Source: an uncultured Bacilli bacterium
Lineage (GTDB): Bacteria; Bacillota_I; Bacilli_A; RF39; UBA660
Assembly: GCA_944373095.1 (NCBI GenBank)
Contig: CALWAK010000008.1
Span: 1 to 32,306, forward strand
Length of the DNA stretch: 32,306 nucleotides
Direction of reading: 5' to 3'
The notes under the pieces were generated by a model. The model made no database searches. It was given only the letters and a program-made list of their open reading frames with translations, and was not told the origin of the DNA. Below are positions 32,019 to 32,306 of this stretch, in pieces; within the stretch, counting starts at the first letter, position 1, and every line of letters starts with the position of its first letter. The position numbers and the translations under genes are program-made.

Positions 32019-32035
32019 CTGTGAAACAGCTATTC
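32013..32035. repeat. Hairpin over the stop codon, DGR cruciform-like
   Basis: GAATAGCTGT (32013-32022) and ACAGCTATTC (32026-32035) form a perfect 10-bp stem with loop GAA. The TAG stop lies in the 5' arm. Hairpin/cruciform structures just 3' of the variable region are known to promote DGR homing. No T-run follows, so it is not a standard terminator. Confidence 0.7.
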
Positions 32036-32121
32036 TGCACATTTGCACAGAAATACCCATTTGACGAGGAAAAAGAATAAAATGTTAAGAAAAAAATAAT
32101 TTACGAGAAGAAAACCAAGAC

Positions 32122-32153
32122 GGGTGCCCACCACAATAGTTTTGTGGGCACCC
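32122..32153. repeat. GC-rich 10-bp-stem hairpin downstream of VR gene
   Basis: GGGTGCCCAC (32122-32131) pairs with GTGGGCACCC (32144-32153) around a 12-base loop. It is the strongest GC stem in the window and has no T-run after it. It may be part of a structured RNA or a DGR-associated element. Function unknown. Confidence 0.7.
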
Positions 32154-32306
32154 ACAGGTTTGGAAATATGTTTGGCTTCTTTAGATGTAAATGGTAAAAT
32201 AAAATGTAGGAAATCGGTAATTTAACTTGTGGTTCTTTGTCAAATAGTGTTGGTGACAATAAATTTGATAAATGAATTAATATAAATGGGTGATTTTAAA
32301 TCACTC
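32154..32306. other. Non-coding stretch with gene debris, right end of window
   Basis: No complete gene is seen after the hairpin. Short overlapping open stretches read like eroded coding sequence: one frame gives ASLDVNGKIKCRKSVI before a stop, and another gives EIGNLTCGSLSNSVGDNKF and then a stop at 32272. Bases 32288-32306 can form a terminator-like hairpin (GGGTGAT/ATCACTC) that is cut off by the window edge. Confidence 0.35.

Noticed and set aside
31851-32060. Minus-strand and alternate plus-strand frames over the GC-rich gene end
   Set aside because: They arise because the GC-rich segment lacks stops; the plus-strand frame continues the FGE-like domain with its conserved motifs.
32036-32306. 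DGR template repeat or avd/RT gene in the remaining sequence
   Set aside because: No segment resembling the GC-rich VR end was found by eye on either strand, and no long reading frame starts there.

Overview
The window is very AT-rich DNA (roughly one quarter G+C by eye) from a low-GC Gram-positive bacterium. The gene order infC-rpmI-rplT and rimP-nusA-ylxR-infB-rbfA-truB, together with RNase HIII, AGGAGG-type ribosome binding sites and ribosomal leader RNAs, is typical of Bacillota, most likely a Bacilli lineage near the gut RF39/Mollicutes-like groups (lineage is inference). TGA is a stop here (infB, cpaF-like and the ABC gene end in it), so this is code 11, not the mycoplasma code.

Positions 1-17600 are mostly core genes. 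An infC-rpmI-rplT operon follows a structured leader, and infC appears to start at a rare AUA codon. A convergent small HTH repressor follows. Next is a compact translation/transcription operon (truncated rimP, nusA, ylxR, infB, rbfA, truB), then rplS with its own promoter and leader, two large unrecognised genes and miaB. Positions 11450-15700 hold a reduced Tad/type II secretion-like locus: a CpaE/MinD-like ATPase, a CpaF-like ATPase that lost most catalytic motifs, TadB- and TadC-like membrane proteins, and a one-TM acidic protein. No pilin or prepilin peptidase is visible. holA and rnhC follow as a convergent pair.

Positions 17600-27300 carry cvpA-like, trxA, a U32-family protein (RlhA-like), a collagen-like GPT-repeat protein with a beta-helix C-terminus and foreign base composition, a membrane GT2 glycosyltransferase, a 73-residue protein, a MacB-like ABC transporter and a VanY-type carboxypeptidase. 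Several are envelope or surface functions.

Positions 27300-32306 are accessory DNA. There is one intact DUF4143-type AAA ATPase, a C-terminal remnant of a second, and a full-length but heavily decayed third, separated by short tandem repeats, a 34-bp perfect palindrome and an 18-bp-stem hairpin. The last gene encodes an anchored surface protein ending in an FGE/C-type-lectin-like domain. Its last ~50 codons are abruptly GC-rich and adenine-poor, its candidate variable codons all have the form NNC or NNT, and a hairpin covers the stop codon. These are the hallmarks of the variable region of a diversity-generating retroelement (DGR). The template repeat and reverse transcriptase are not in the window and, if present, probably lie just beyond its right end. 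This is the most interesting element here.
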